Source: Dryocosmus kuriphilus | Lineage: Eukaryota; Arthropoda; Insecta; Hymenoptera; Cynipidae | Direction: 5' to 3' | Assembly: GCA_038277395.1 (NCBI GenBank) | Contig: CM076193.1 | Coordinates: 81,224,627 to 81,288,626, forward strand | DNA length: 64,000 nucleotides | Shown: positions 1 through 9,539 of the stretch, one piece after another | Position numbering within the stretch: position 1 is the stretch's first letter | Layout of the letters: each line of letters begins with the position of its first letter | Position numbers and translations under genes: made by a program | Notes under the pieces: generated by a model | The model's database searches: none | Seen by the model: the letters and a program-made list of their open reading frames with translations, nothing else | Told to the model about the DNA's origin: nothing

Positions 1-2533
1 GAAACTGTCTTGATTTCATATCGGTACCCGAGATACCTGAGCTGCGCCCGGTAGCAGATTTTAGTAGAGTGGGTTTTCCTGAGGCCTTACTAACTACTGT
101 CTGCATGGGGGCGGTGGTTCTCGTACGAACAGTTCTTTGCCTTGTTGCTTCCGAACTGTCGGCCAAGTCCTCGTTAGTCGACTGAGAAGATTGTGTAACT
201 TGCGTCTGCGTGGCACGGCCTAGGATAGGCTTTGAAAGGGGGCCTGTAGTTTTGGTGCCCTCTTGCACCTTGCTTTCTTTTGTCGTTGATTTTAACGGCA
301 AGGCCCGATAGAAGATGGGGGTGCTACCTTGTCCCGGAGCCATCCCCAATTCCTCGTCCTGGGTTCGATTACTGGAAGGGGTAACCGCATCTGTGCTTGC
401 GCCGTTTCCTTTGCCCTCATTGTCACTGGGTGTTTGTGCCCGTGAGTTTAATACGTTAGCGTCAACCTGTTCACGCCCGATCAGGAGGAGGTGATCTTCT
501 AGTCCTACCGGATTTCCCGATAAGGCTTCCACTCCTCGATTGAGTTTTCCTTTTTTGTACTCAAAGATGTATTGATAATCTTTGAGCCGATGCCTCCAGC
601 GAACCAGTCGTGGTCCTGGATTTTCAGCATACGTAATCCAGTGGACAGGTTCATGGTCGCAGGCCAGAATAAACTCTCTTCCGTACAGATAGGGGCGGAA
701 ATTAGTGACCGAGTGTAGCACGGCTAAGCACTCCTTCTCTGTCGTTTCAAATCGTTGCTCCACGTTGGTCATTATTTTAGAAAAATAAGCTACAGGCATG
801 TCCATTTTATCGTACTCTTGGGTTAGTACGGCCCCAACCGCATACTCCGAAGCATCGGTGGTCAATTTGAATCGTTTAGCGAAGTTAGGATATTTCAGGA
901 TGGGTTCCGCACACAGATAGTTACGCAATTTCTGAAAGTTCTCGTTCTGTTCATGTCCCCATTTGAATTTGGAGTCTTTCTTCAATAGGTCAGCCAATGG
1001 TTTAGCAAGTTTAGCGTAGTTCTCAATGAACCGACGATAATATCCTGATAATCCAAGGAACTGTCGGAGATCACATTTGTCGGGTTGGAGCTTTAGATTG
1101 GCATCTCGCAACCTTTTAAATAGCCTTCTTGCTTTCTTATCGTGCTCCTCCAGAGTTTCTGAGTGAAGCACGATGTCATCCAGGTAAACAAACGCCTCAA
1201 TCCCGAGCATCCCCTTAAGGACGGTGTCCATGAGCCTCTGGAATGTTGCGGGGGCGTTTTTGATACCCATGGGCATTCTCATATATTCAAAATGGCCCCT
1301 TGGCGTTGAGAAAGCAGTTTTGGCTCGATCGTCAGGATGAGTCTCAATCTGATGATATCCGCTGGCAAGATCAAACACTGAAAAGTATTGAGCTTTGCCC
1401 AATTGGTCCAGGATATCTGTTATGTTAGGTAATGGATATGCATCCCCTATCACCTGAGCATTCAGTGCTCTATAATCAATCACCACTCTGAATTTTCTTT
1501 CCCCAGAAGCATCCGCCTTCTTTGGAATAATCATGACTGGTGAGCTATAGGGTGACCTGGATGGCGATATTATACCACTTTTCAGTTGTTTTTCTATCTG
1601 AATTGCCAACTGTTTCTGAGCTTCGGGTGCATGACGATATTGTTTCTTGGAAATGATGACATCGCTTGTCGTGGGGATCCTGTGCTGCACCTTGTTGGTT
1701 ACAGATAAAATTTCGCCATTTACGTGGAATATATCAGGATAATCTCTGACCCATCCTTGGACCACATCTTGTTCTGGCCCATTTAAATGGGATACATGGA
1801 GACTCTTGAAGACCCGTTCCTCTCTCGGAACTGGTGGTTCTTCAAGGTTCTTATTTTCTTCGTAGCATGATTCAGAATATTCGGAATCCTCTCCTGGAAA
1901 TTCACAATATTCGAAAGGAATAAGTTCCTGTGTCGGTAGCTCGAATTCTACATCTTCCTCGTTGGTGTTGTATGCGTAGGCATAGCATACCCCATTGTGA
2001 TTCCTTACTACTCCCTCGCCGATATAAACACCATCAGGAGCATCTATGCGTGGCAAGTATCCTTCAGATAATTCCTTGTTGTATACATCAATCGATACTG
2101 GTTGCTTTATGCGGGCCTTGAGCTTCAAAATCCGTGAGAATGGTTTTATTTCCGATCTCAAATTTTTACGCGCTTTTTGTGATTCGTAATCTACAAACGG
2201 TATTGGGGTGATAGGTTCCGAGATAACAACTAAGGTATTATGTCTAAAGGACAGCTGTGCTTGCTCCTGGCGAAGGTACGGCCGACCCAGGATTCCGTCG
2301 GCAGAGATAGGAAAATCGTTTGACACAACGTGAAACTTGACACTTGTGCCCGATAAGGTCACCATTACAGTTCCATGAGTCTCCGTTGATTCCTCTGTTA
2401 TACCGGACATATAGATGGCATCATCACCTACGGTGATGTCCGGCTTTAGTGCTAGGAGCTTCAGTAAATTTACGTCAGATCCGGGGTCTACCAAAAAGGA
2501 AGCCATTGTTTCTCGGAATTCCGGAGCCTTTAG
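1..2533 (-). CDS. pol: Pol polyprotein (protease - RT - RNase H), partial at window edge
   Basis: The frame is open for over 830 codons from the end of gag to the window edge, in the -1 frame relative to gag, so it is probably made as a Gag-Pol frameshift product. An ATG lies at 2506. The aspartic protease comes first, with VDPGSDVNLL near residue 7 and DGILGR about 65 residues later; the usual D-T/S-G triad reads D-P-G. RT follows, with YPLPNITDIL, FDLASGYHQI and the catalytic YLDD at 1175-1186. RNase H starts near TTDASEYAVGAV. About 175 residues rich in Ser, Thr and Gln follow (roughly 535 down to 1), and the integrase zinc-binding motif has not appeared by the edge. Pol copies the element RNA inside Gag particles. 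Assignment is firm; the exact shift site was not identified. Confidence 0.88.
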
Positions 2534-3777
2534 TCGGACGACTGGGGAGTCTTCTTTTTGATATCTCGTTCGGAAGATTCGTTCAGGTCCTCCAAAAGTC
2601 GGACCGTTTTGGTACGCTCTTTTAGCTTGGGACTCATCGTGGCGTCCGAACGATGAGTCTGCGTGTAGTTTAAAGACTTTGGTTTTGGAGAGACGGGTCT
2701 CGATCCACCGGGAACGGGTGGTTCTGACCATTGAGGATTCAAGTGTGATCCTTGTGTATTAGGTACATGAGGTGGATAATTCAGTGGCAATGGATAACCA
2801 TAGACAGAAGGATATCCTGACGGATAAGGATATTGAGTTGGATACAAGTGTGGATACATTGGTGTTGGACTAAGATAGGGTGGGTAAGGTCCAGGAGGGC
2901 ATTGATTCCTAGGAGCGGATAATATCGACTTCGGTGCTGACTTCTCAGAATGCCGGAAATTATCGAGCTCGTCCATTTGTTTTGAGTAAGGACTAGGTGA
3001 CCTTGACCTTTCTGAAATCTTGTCCTGTCTTGACACATGGTACATTGATGCTGATGCTGCCCTCGACTTCTCCGCATACCTTTGGCGTTCCTCCACATGT
3101 AATGCATGTTCATATGCCTCATGAATGTCCTTCGGGTTTCGAGTGTCGACAAAGGTGGACATTTCAGAAGGAAGTCCTCGTATGTAGGCATCTCGAGCAC
3201 AGTCAGTTACAGGCCTCATCATCATAGCCGTGTCGTCATCCCTGGCGGTGTATTTTTCTTCCAGCGAGTGCTTCGCCCCACTAAGAAGACCTAAGGTACG
3301 GTCATAATAATCACTTACGCTCTCGGTTTGTTTCATCCGGAGGTTAACTATAGCTTCAAAGTACCATTGGTACTTCTTAGTTGGGGCAAACCGTTTCTTC
3401 AAATGAGCTACGAGCTCCGTCAACCGGTTAAATTGTTTGTCGCGGACACTTTCCCGCGCGATTCCTTTTAACCTGCTCAACACTATTTTGATAAACGCTG
3501 GTTCGGTCGAGTCGCTAACATATACCGATCCATTAGCCACGTCCTGAAGAAATTCCCTTAACGGGGGTGTTTTGCCGTCAAAAGTGGGTATATGATACGT
3601 TGACTGCTGTAGGGTCATGCCTTCCAAGGCCGTAGCCATAGCCGCACTTATATCCATTGTAGAGGGCGCTCGCGTCGTTATATTGGAAGGTAATCCCGTA
3701 CGCGTAGTATTATTATTCACGGGAGGGTTGGTTTGGTCACCATTGTCTTTACTACGGTCATCATCCGAATTTGTCAT
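2530..3777 (-). CDS. gag: Gag structural protein of the errantivirus-like element
   Basis: An intact 415-codon frame starts with ATG at 3777 and sits directly upstream of, and overlaps, the pol frame. Residues about 55-240 resemble the retrotransposon Gag capsid region, with the segments FLQDVANGSVYV, IARESVRDKQF and LRMKQTESVSDYYDRT. Residues about 290-345 are very rich in Pro and Tyr and contain YPHL and YPLPL. The C-terminus is charged. No CCHC zinc knuckle is present, as in errantivirus-type Gags. Gag assembles the particle that packages the element RNA. The reading as Gag rests on position, capsid-like composition and the following pol; it was not tested by alignment. Confidence 0.85.
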   Translation of the reverse strand: MTNSDDDRSKDNGDQTNPPVNNNTTRTGLPSNITTRAPSTMDISAAMATALEGMTLQQSTYHIPTFDGKTPPLREFLQDVANGSVYVSDSTEPAFIKIVLSRLKGIARESVRDKQFNRLTELVAHLKKRFAPTKKYQWYFEAIVNLRMKQTESVSDYYDRTLGLLSGAKHSLEEKYTARDDDTAMMMRPVTDCARDAYIRGLPSEMSTFVDTRNPKDIHEAYEHALHVEERQRYAEKSRAASASMYHVSRQDKISERSRSPSPYSKQMDELDNFRHSEKSAPKSILSAPRNQCPPGPYPPYLSPTPMYPHLYPTQYPYPSGYPSVYGYPLPLNYPPHVPNTQGSHLNPQWSEPPVPGGSRPVSPKPKSLNYTQTHRSDATMSPKLKERTKTVRLLEDLNESSERDIKKKTPQSSD

Positions 3778-4323
3778 ATTGCGACTATACGGGTGAATTC
3801 TACTAAGACGATTTATATTCCTAACCTTGTTTATTCGAATCTCCTATCGAAATTGGAAAAATAATTTTAAAAATTATAGGTCGGTGTAATTCATTTAGGA
3901 GGAATTCACCGCCCCGGAATAAGATCATCGGTGATTTAGGTTATCCCTGCAACGTCGGCCTGCGACAAGGTAAGCCCATTCAAGGTCTTATAATTTCTCT
4001 AAGAGAAACAACACTGTGGATGTCCATGTGCCCAATTTATTTACACCTTATGAAATTACGGATAAGTACTTTATACATAGCGATATTTAATGCACACTGA
4101 TGCCGATAAGCTCTTGGTTGCTCGCAACCCAGTGCGCTGGTTACCAAGAGGATACCGTTCCTAATTCGGTTGCGTAACCAAACATCGCTCAAACCAACTA
4201 CGTACGCATTCAATCTCTCGTCAGCTCTCTCTCTCCGTCGCACTTCCGTCCTGAAAACGAATGGGACCCCACGAATTCAATTGTTTTTGACGACAATTTA
4301 GCCCCCTTGGTTTTAGAATTTCC
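3778..4323. other. Gap between upstream ORF and gag
   Basis: This stretch lies between the 114-codon ORF and gag inside the retroelement. It holds a 68-codon minus-strand frame at 4243-4037 starting MRRRERADERLNAY, with no recognised motif. I see no repeat or convincing regulatory site; it is probably leader sequence. Confidence 0.5.
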
Positions 4324-4668
4324 TTATAATACAAGAGATTCTAAGGCAACTTGCCCTAAAATCCCATTTACCCTGGGGTGTCCTAAAGGAGTATGTGAGG
4401 AAATAACTTCGAAGGTCAGAGTCATACCGAACACAGTAATCTGTACCGCGCCTATAGTTTGGAAATGATAGCCTGCCACTGTATGTTCGATAGAAGCATG
4501 TCGGGTGAATCCTACTAAGAGCGCATCTTCCGAGATAAAATTTAAATTGGTGCTCGTGCAGAAGGATAGACCCACATTACCATTGCGAAATACAGGAGCG
4601 AAAAGGCTCATCCCGGTAGGTATTCGTGGCTCATACCCAACCGTCAGGTCGGAAACGAAGGGAGGCAT
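4324..4668 (-). CDS. Uncharacterised ORF between leader and gag (possible retropepsin-like fold, non-catalytic)
   Basis: A 114-codon frame starts with ATG at 4668. An in-frame stop lies just upstream, beyond an A-rich run at 4679-4694, so the ORF is self-contained. It is not recognised as a known family. The second half (VQITVFGMTLTFEVI, then NGILGQ) is patterned like the C-terminal half of a retropepsin, and resembles VMVTLSGTSVKFHVV ... DGILGR in the same element's own protease. The N-terminal part has RNGNVGL where a catalytic D-T/S-G would be expected, so it would be inactive as a protease. That comparison is by eye only. The ORF lies 546 bp upstream of gag. An ordinary leader ORF without function is the alternative. 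Confidence 0.5.
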   Translation of the reverse strand: MPPFVSDLTVGYEPRIPTGMSLFAPVFRNGNVGLSFCTSTNLNFISEDALLVGFTRHASIEHTVAGYHFQTIGAVQITVFGMTLTFEVISSHTPLGHPRVNGILGQVALESLVL

Positions 4669-4750
4669 CAGTATAATATTTTTTTTTTTTTTTTCTTTCT
4701 AACTAATTAAATGACGTTATTTATTTATTTATTTTGTCCTTTGGTTTGGT

Positions 4751-5284
4751 TTAATCCAGAATTAATATCTCGGGGTCCAGAATTACTGTCTCAGCGTCCG
4801 ACATATCCCCTCGAGCAATCTCCCTAAAAATCTCGTCTTCCAGGGCTATTGTGGGATCGAGAGCAAAACTTAACGTTTCTGCTTCGTCTTCCGAAAACAG
4901 AGTAACCGTTTCAATGTTTGATTTTATTGCCCTATCTGGAGATGGGATGATAATTTTCGGCTTTAGTTCATTACTCTGTTTTCTTTGATCCAATTTTTGT
5001 TGGGCGTTGTTTAAGAGAGTATTAAATAAACAATCGAATTCGTTAGGTCCCTTGATTTCAGTGAAAATGTCTTCTTCTCTCTGGGGCGGGGGATCCACAA
5101 AACGGATGTTTACGGGGAAGCTAACCGTTTCTCCGGATGGTTGAGTTATTTGCTCTACTTCATGGACAATCAATTTATTAGCTAAAAACCTATTTGCTAA
5201 TAACTGCTTGTTCAGACGGTCGTGGTGTTCTTTGATCTGTCTCCCTCCCCCCTCTAGGTTTAGATTTGCTTTTTTTTTTCTCAA
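4751..5284 (-). CDS. Uncharacterised ORF upstream of gag, basic N-terminus and acidic C-terminus
   Basis: An open frame of 177 codons lies on the element strand between the tandem array and the 4668-4324 ORF. The N-terminus is Lys/Arg-rich (KKKANLNLEGGGRQIKEHHD) and the last 60 residues are strongly acidic (LFSEDEAETLSFALD, then RGDMSDAET). No domain, signal peptide or membrane segment is recognised. In this frame the first start-like codon is TTG at 5284. A proper ATG at 5297 is one base out of frame, separated by a run of ten A's (minus strand), so a one-base indel or slippage in that run decides the start. The function is unknown. It could be an accessory protein of the element or a non-coding open frame. 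Confidence 0.5.
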   Translation of the reverse strand: MRKKKANLNLEGGGRQIKEHHDRLNKQLLANRFLANKLIVHEVEQITQPSGETVSFPVNIRFVDPPPQREEDIFTEIKGPNEFDCLFNTLLNNAQQKLDQRKQSNELKPKIIIPSPDRAIKSNIETVTLFSEDEAETLSFALDPTIALEDEIFREIARGDMSDAETVILDPEILILD

Positions 5285-5423
5285 TTGACTTAGGCATTTT
5301 GCCCGACCATATTCGCAGTCAAGTGGTTAGTCAGGAATTGTTAACAATTATTATTGTTATTAATAAAATTTTATTTATTAATTGCTTTAAATATTAAACG
5401 AAAATGTTTAATCGCAAATCGTT

Positions 5424-6290
5424 CAGGCGCTGGCCCATAGGCTTGCCACCTGAACCTTAGGGGAGGTTTCAACTGGCCCTTAGGCTTGTCTATTCTCCTT
5501 GCATTTTTGATTAATTATTTTAGTTTAAAATTTTTCGGACTTAGCGAACAGTTCCCGAGTATTATTTAATTGAATAATAGACAAGAATCCGTTTTCAGTC
5601 TTGGAATTAAAAGCAATTTCCCTGTATAAATCAAAATCAAAATTAATGGAATTACTTAAAAACACCCAGGCGCTGGCCCATAGGCTTGCCACCTGAACCT
5701 TAGGGGAGGTTTCGACTGGCCCTTAGGCTTGTCTAATCTCCCTGCATTTTAAGTTAATTTAATTAATTTCAATAGGTTATAAATGCCCAGCGGAATATTC
5801 TCTAGTTTTATTTTGTAGAATAAAATTAGAGAAGTTCTTTTCTGTTATTTATTAACCTGATTCAATTTCACTATTTAAATCAAAATTAATGGAATTACTT
5901 AAAAACACTCAGGCGCTGGCCCATAGGCTTGCCACCTGAACCTTAGGGGAGGTTTCGACTGGCCCTTAGGCTTGTCTAATCTCCCTGCATTTTAAGTTAA
6001 TTTGATTAATTTCAATAGGTTATAAATGCCCAGCGGAATATTCTCTAGTTTTATTTTGTGGAATAAAATTAGAGAAGTTCTTTTCTGTTATTTATTAACC
6101 TGTTTCAATTTCACTATTTAAATCAAAATTAATGGAATTACTTAAAAACACTCAGGCGCTGGCCCATAGGCTTGCCACCTGAACCTTAGGGGAGGTTTCG
6201 ACTGGCCCTTAGGCTTGTCTAATCTCCCTGCATTTTAAGTTAATTTAATTAATTTCAATAGGTTGTAATAACCGAACAATTATCTCTGAT
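5424..6290 (-). repeat. Leader tandem array, 243-bp unit, about four copies
   Basis: The phrase CAGGCGCTGGCCCATAGG starts at 5424, 5667, 5910 and 6153, exactly 243 bp apart each time. The units starting at 5667 and 5910 are nearly identical; the first and last are more diverged. Each unit carries an internal 16-bp near-repeat (CTGGCCCATAGGCTTG and CTGGCCCTTAGGCTTG). The middle units also have an inverted pair (TTCTCTAGTTTTATT ... AATAAAATTAGAGAA) that would form a stem-loop. The array lies between the primer-binding site and the first ORF, where errantivirus-type leaders often carry repeats. It may act in packaging, translation or insulation; that is inference. Confidence 0.92.
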
Positions 6291-6552
6291 CTTATTTCAG
6301 AAATAAAACCAGAGAGACTATTCTAGTCATAATATGACCTAGACTGTGCACTTAGCAGCGAGTGGTACCATTTTGCTAAATTTCTGCAGGTACTAAAAAC
6401 ATTTTCACTTTTTTGAATTCACTTGACCTAGAGGAAAGATATACTGTCCCACTGCTAAGCACAAAATTTTGAAATAACCACAATCAACTATCTCAATTAA
6501 ATTATATTAAATAAAACAATCCCAAAAACAAGCAAGCAATGACAAGATTCAA

Positions 6553-6571
6553 AATCCCACCGCTGCCACCA
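6553..6571 (-). other. Primer-binding site complementary to a tRNA-Leu 3' end
   Basis: The plus strand reads AATCCCACCGCTGCCACCA. This matches the 3' end plus CCA of eukaryotic tRNA-Leu of the AAG/CAG type, so the minus-strand element RNA would pair with that tRNA to prime cDNA synthesis. Seven bases separate it from the LTR end. It is a primer site, not a tRNA gene: only the 3' end is matched. Confidence 0.85.
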
Positions 6572-6578
6572 TTCTGTC

Positions 6579-8645
6579 TGTCACGTACCAGCAATTTAAT
6601 AAAAAGGAGGTTTGTAGTATAGGTAGAATAGGCCTACAGATGCTGATAGGTCGGAGGTAACGACAGACCAATCTGATTGGTAAATCCGATTGTTTATTTA
6701 GTATGGGACCGTTGAACCCGCTCCTGGTGAGATGTCCATTGCTGATTGTTTAAATTTTATTCACTATAAAAAATGGGGGAATTTTGAGGGAAATCAAAAT
6801 TATAACCAAAAATAAAACACTCACTAACTTTGTAAAATCGTGTAGAAAATAATTACTTTTATTTTAAATCTCCATTACTCAAAGTTAAGAACTACCGTCC
6901 ATTATTGACGGGCAAGAATTTACTTGTGTTATTCGTATTCTAAGTGGACCTTTCGACGATTAGCCGACTACGGCAGAAGGCGCGAGTGAGAGAGAGAAGG
7001 AGAGACGAGCGCGAGACAGAGAAGGAGCGACTTGATGGTTTAACAGTTCAATATCTAACCTTGTCAAGCTAAGCGATATGATCCCTTGTCCTTCAACAGC
7101 CAGGTCGTCCTGCACTTTTGCCACACCGCACCGTTCTCCGTGTTGTGACCGTTGTCCGAAAAGCACTTTTACCGTTTTTAACTCAATTCACTTTTCACAA
7201 ACCGATGTGGACTTACTGGAAAAATGAAATGAATTTAACGTTTTTTCTTTACTCAAAACACTTATCCCAAACCGATGTGGACTTACTGGTATAAATGAAC
7301 TGAATTTATTTTTATTTTAATTTTACGTCGTGATAAAAACCCCGGGGCATTGCTATCTTTTCACGCTCTTATTTTGCGCTTTTCGTACAACAATCCGACA
7401 CTCGAAGAGGCGCGAGCAAAAAGACACGACGGAGCCTGGACTGTGAAGTCCGTCTAAATTCGCGAAGTTCTAGCACGGGCTAGAGCTGGGTAATTAATGC
7501 TGCCGAAACAAGGCACTGAGTTGCCTCGTTGCCTAAGGTATGTATGATTTTGGGTAGGGTTTTCCGCTGAGTTCGCACCCCGAGCGTGGGACTCTGTCCC
7601 GGCAGGATGCAGTCCGCGTGACCACTAATTGCTGAGTTTTGAAAATTATTGCAACTTAAGAAATTTGGAAAGCACACGTGCACTGTTGCTATGCAGTTCA
7701 CTTAAAGTACTTAGTTAATTTTTCTAAATCAAAATCCAATCTCAAAGAAATAGTGTAAGTTCTTAGACTTAAATATTTATCTTTTAAATGTTATTTATAA
7801 TAATTGTTAGGAAGAATTAACCTCTTATTGTTAATTTATTGTTGTTGTTACCTTTATTATTTAGTATTGTTGTTTTAGTTTAGTTTATTTTAATTGAGGA
7901 TCTCTCCAATCGACAGCATTCAATAATCTCATTAATTAATCTTATTATTAGTAATAATTAAATGATTAATGCAATAGAAACTCAGTAAATAGTATTGGCC
8001 TCCAATTATTTATTAACGTTCGTCAATAATTAAAGGAGCCGTAATTACTATAAGGCAATAAAATATATATATATATATATATATATACATAATATATAAT
8101 ATACATTTATATAAATAATAAACATATAAATAATACATATATATATATACACACATATATATATACATATATATATATATATTTAATAACAATCCTGGAG
8201 ATGAATGTCAGTTTCTGTATTGGTTGCCATTGATCATCGAGATTCTAGTGTTTACCGAATGTTGTTAAAAATTAATGTATAGATAGCCGATAAGTTTTTA
8301 GAGATTATTCTTGAAGGAAGTTTTTATTGGTAAAATGATTTATTTTCATGAAGTTGTTGTTCAACTTTGATTTATCCATATATTAGTGATAATCTATTAA
8401 TCCGGTAGGACCTTCTAGTTTTAGGGTCTGATTACAATTTTGATTCCGCCAATTAATCGAAATATTCTATATCGATATTGTTCTTTTATTCAAAATTGCA
8501 GAGCTTTATTATTTGTTATTAGTAAATTTCAGTTTATTTAGTAATTTTTTGAAATTCGAGATTTGGATAGTTTATGGCAAGTTAGGAACATTATCTCTAT
8601 GGCGTTTTGATTTTTAATAACAATTGAATTTGTTATTTAAATTTC
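6579..8645 (-). repeat. 5' LTR region of the errantivirus-like element (outer edge unresolved)
   Basis: Next to the primer-binding site the plus strand reads TGTCACG, so the LTR ends in CGTGACA on the element strand. The region beyond contains a 24-bp direct repeat, CAAACCGATGTGGACTTACT, at about 7198 and 7269, and a GAGAG-rich stretch near 6985-7030. It also holds AATAAA-type signals on the minus strand near 6690-6770. Short frames at 6960-7166 and 7480-7701 are not considered genes. Only one LTR is in the window, so the outer boundary is unknown; 8645 is the limit, and the real end may be much nearer 7700. Confidence 0.5.
8063..8184. repeat. AT microsatellite
   Basis: Runs of (AT)n are interrupted by ATAATAT and ACACAC. 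It is simple sequence with no other content. Confidence 0.95.
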
Positions 8646-8990
8646 TGTGGTCTCGCGGATCACTGCGAATATCCGTAAAGCATGATGAGAAGGAGGTTCA
8701 TTCTCAACGTGCTTCTCGTCTCTTTTGCTCTACTACACCGTTGCCTCTTCTCTCCTACTCTCTCTTACTGGATGTATAGTCTACTAGTATTTTAAGTTCG
8801 TGTGTGTATTAACGCGGGAGACGCAACCACGTCGGCCACGGCCATGCATTTATACTTGTGTAGGTTGTGGGGATAAGCAATTCGCCAAGAATTTTTAATT
8901 GCCATCCTCACAGAACCCACCGTAACATTGGTCCTTTAGGCCTCGCACAAGGATAAAGATAAAAGGCATTCGATAGCCCGGGCGACAGCC
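8646..8990 (+). mobile_element. Probable BEL/Pao LTR and leader remnant
   Basis: An LTR-like segment starts TGTGGTCTCGCGG at 8646 and ends CCGTAACA at 8927. It is followed at once by TTGGTCCTTTAGGCC, which resembles the TTGGTCCTTCGAGCC-type leader that follows insect BEL LTRs. The second BEL element in this window has the same arrangement (CGTGTGGACA then TGGTCCTCCAG, read on its strand at 27711). A TATA-like TTTATACT lies near 8850. No BEL coding sequence follows. Only one LTR is visible, so the call is tentative. Confidence 0.45.
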
Positions 8991-9539
8991 TTCATAAAGG
9001 CAGTCCCAAAACAAATCTCTAAAATGTTCCAAACAAATCTCTAAAATGTTCCAAGCAAATCACAAACAGGAACGCCAATCGGATAATAGGCAAACAAGGG
9101 CCACCAGGCTAATTGTCCGTAGCCCCGAACTCGATTTTTGACAAACTAAAATACTTTCTAACCGTAAACGATAAGAAACTATAATTCATGACGATGCAAA
9201 AAGCGATAACACCTAAGAAAAGTTAAAAGAAATCCAAAAGAAACAGCTAGCTCAGTTATAAGTTAGAGTGGGTGTTCGAATAAATTTTTGGCAAGACCCA
9301 CTTAAATACGCAAAATAAAATTGACAATTTATTAATAACTGTATCATACCGAGAAGATATTACAGGAATTATGTGAGAATAACAGGTCTATTTCAGAATA
9401 AATAATAACAACAATGATAATATTATACACTAGTGAGCCTACAAATAAATGAAGGAGGGGGGGGGGGGGGTGTCGCTAATATAACATAATTTAGGAGATA
9501 ACCTGAGAAATACATTGTTCAATAACAAAGGGGGAATTC
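8991..9539. other. Intergenic AT-rich stretch
   Basis: It holds a direct repeat of CAAATCTCTAAAATGTTCC at about 9013 and 9034 and a G-tract near 9457-9470. I see no gene. Confidence 0.6.

Larger units (their letters stand above)
1..8645 (-). mobile_element. Ty3/gypsy (errantivirus-like) LTR retrotransposon, 5' part; left end outside window
   Basis: Read on the minus strand, the order is LTR end, primer-binding site, long leader with a tandem array, two extra ORFs, gag, then pol with protease, RT and RNase H running off the left edge. The RT and RNase H motifs are those of Ty3/gypsy, closest in style to the insect 17.6/297/errantivirus group. Integrase, any env and the 3' LTR lie outside the window. 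Gag and the visible pol have no internal stop, so the copy may be young. The outer edge of the 5' LTR cannot be fixed without its partner; 8645 is an upper limit set by a BEL-like LTR that starts at 8646. The element class is seen directly; the outer boundary is inferred. Confidence 0.8.

Noticed and set aside
5424..6290. CRISPR-like array
   Set aside because: Units are 243 bp with no short-repeat/unique-spacer pattern, in a eukaryotic retroelement leader.
6553..6571. tRNA gene
   Set aside because: Only the last 19 bases of a tRNA-Leu are matched, at an LTR edge; it is a primer-binding site.
8846..8855. Promoter for the minus-strand gypsy element (TATAAAT on the minus strand)
   Set aside because: It falls in the BEL-like LTR remnant rather than in a defined gypsy LTR, and no start site can be placed.
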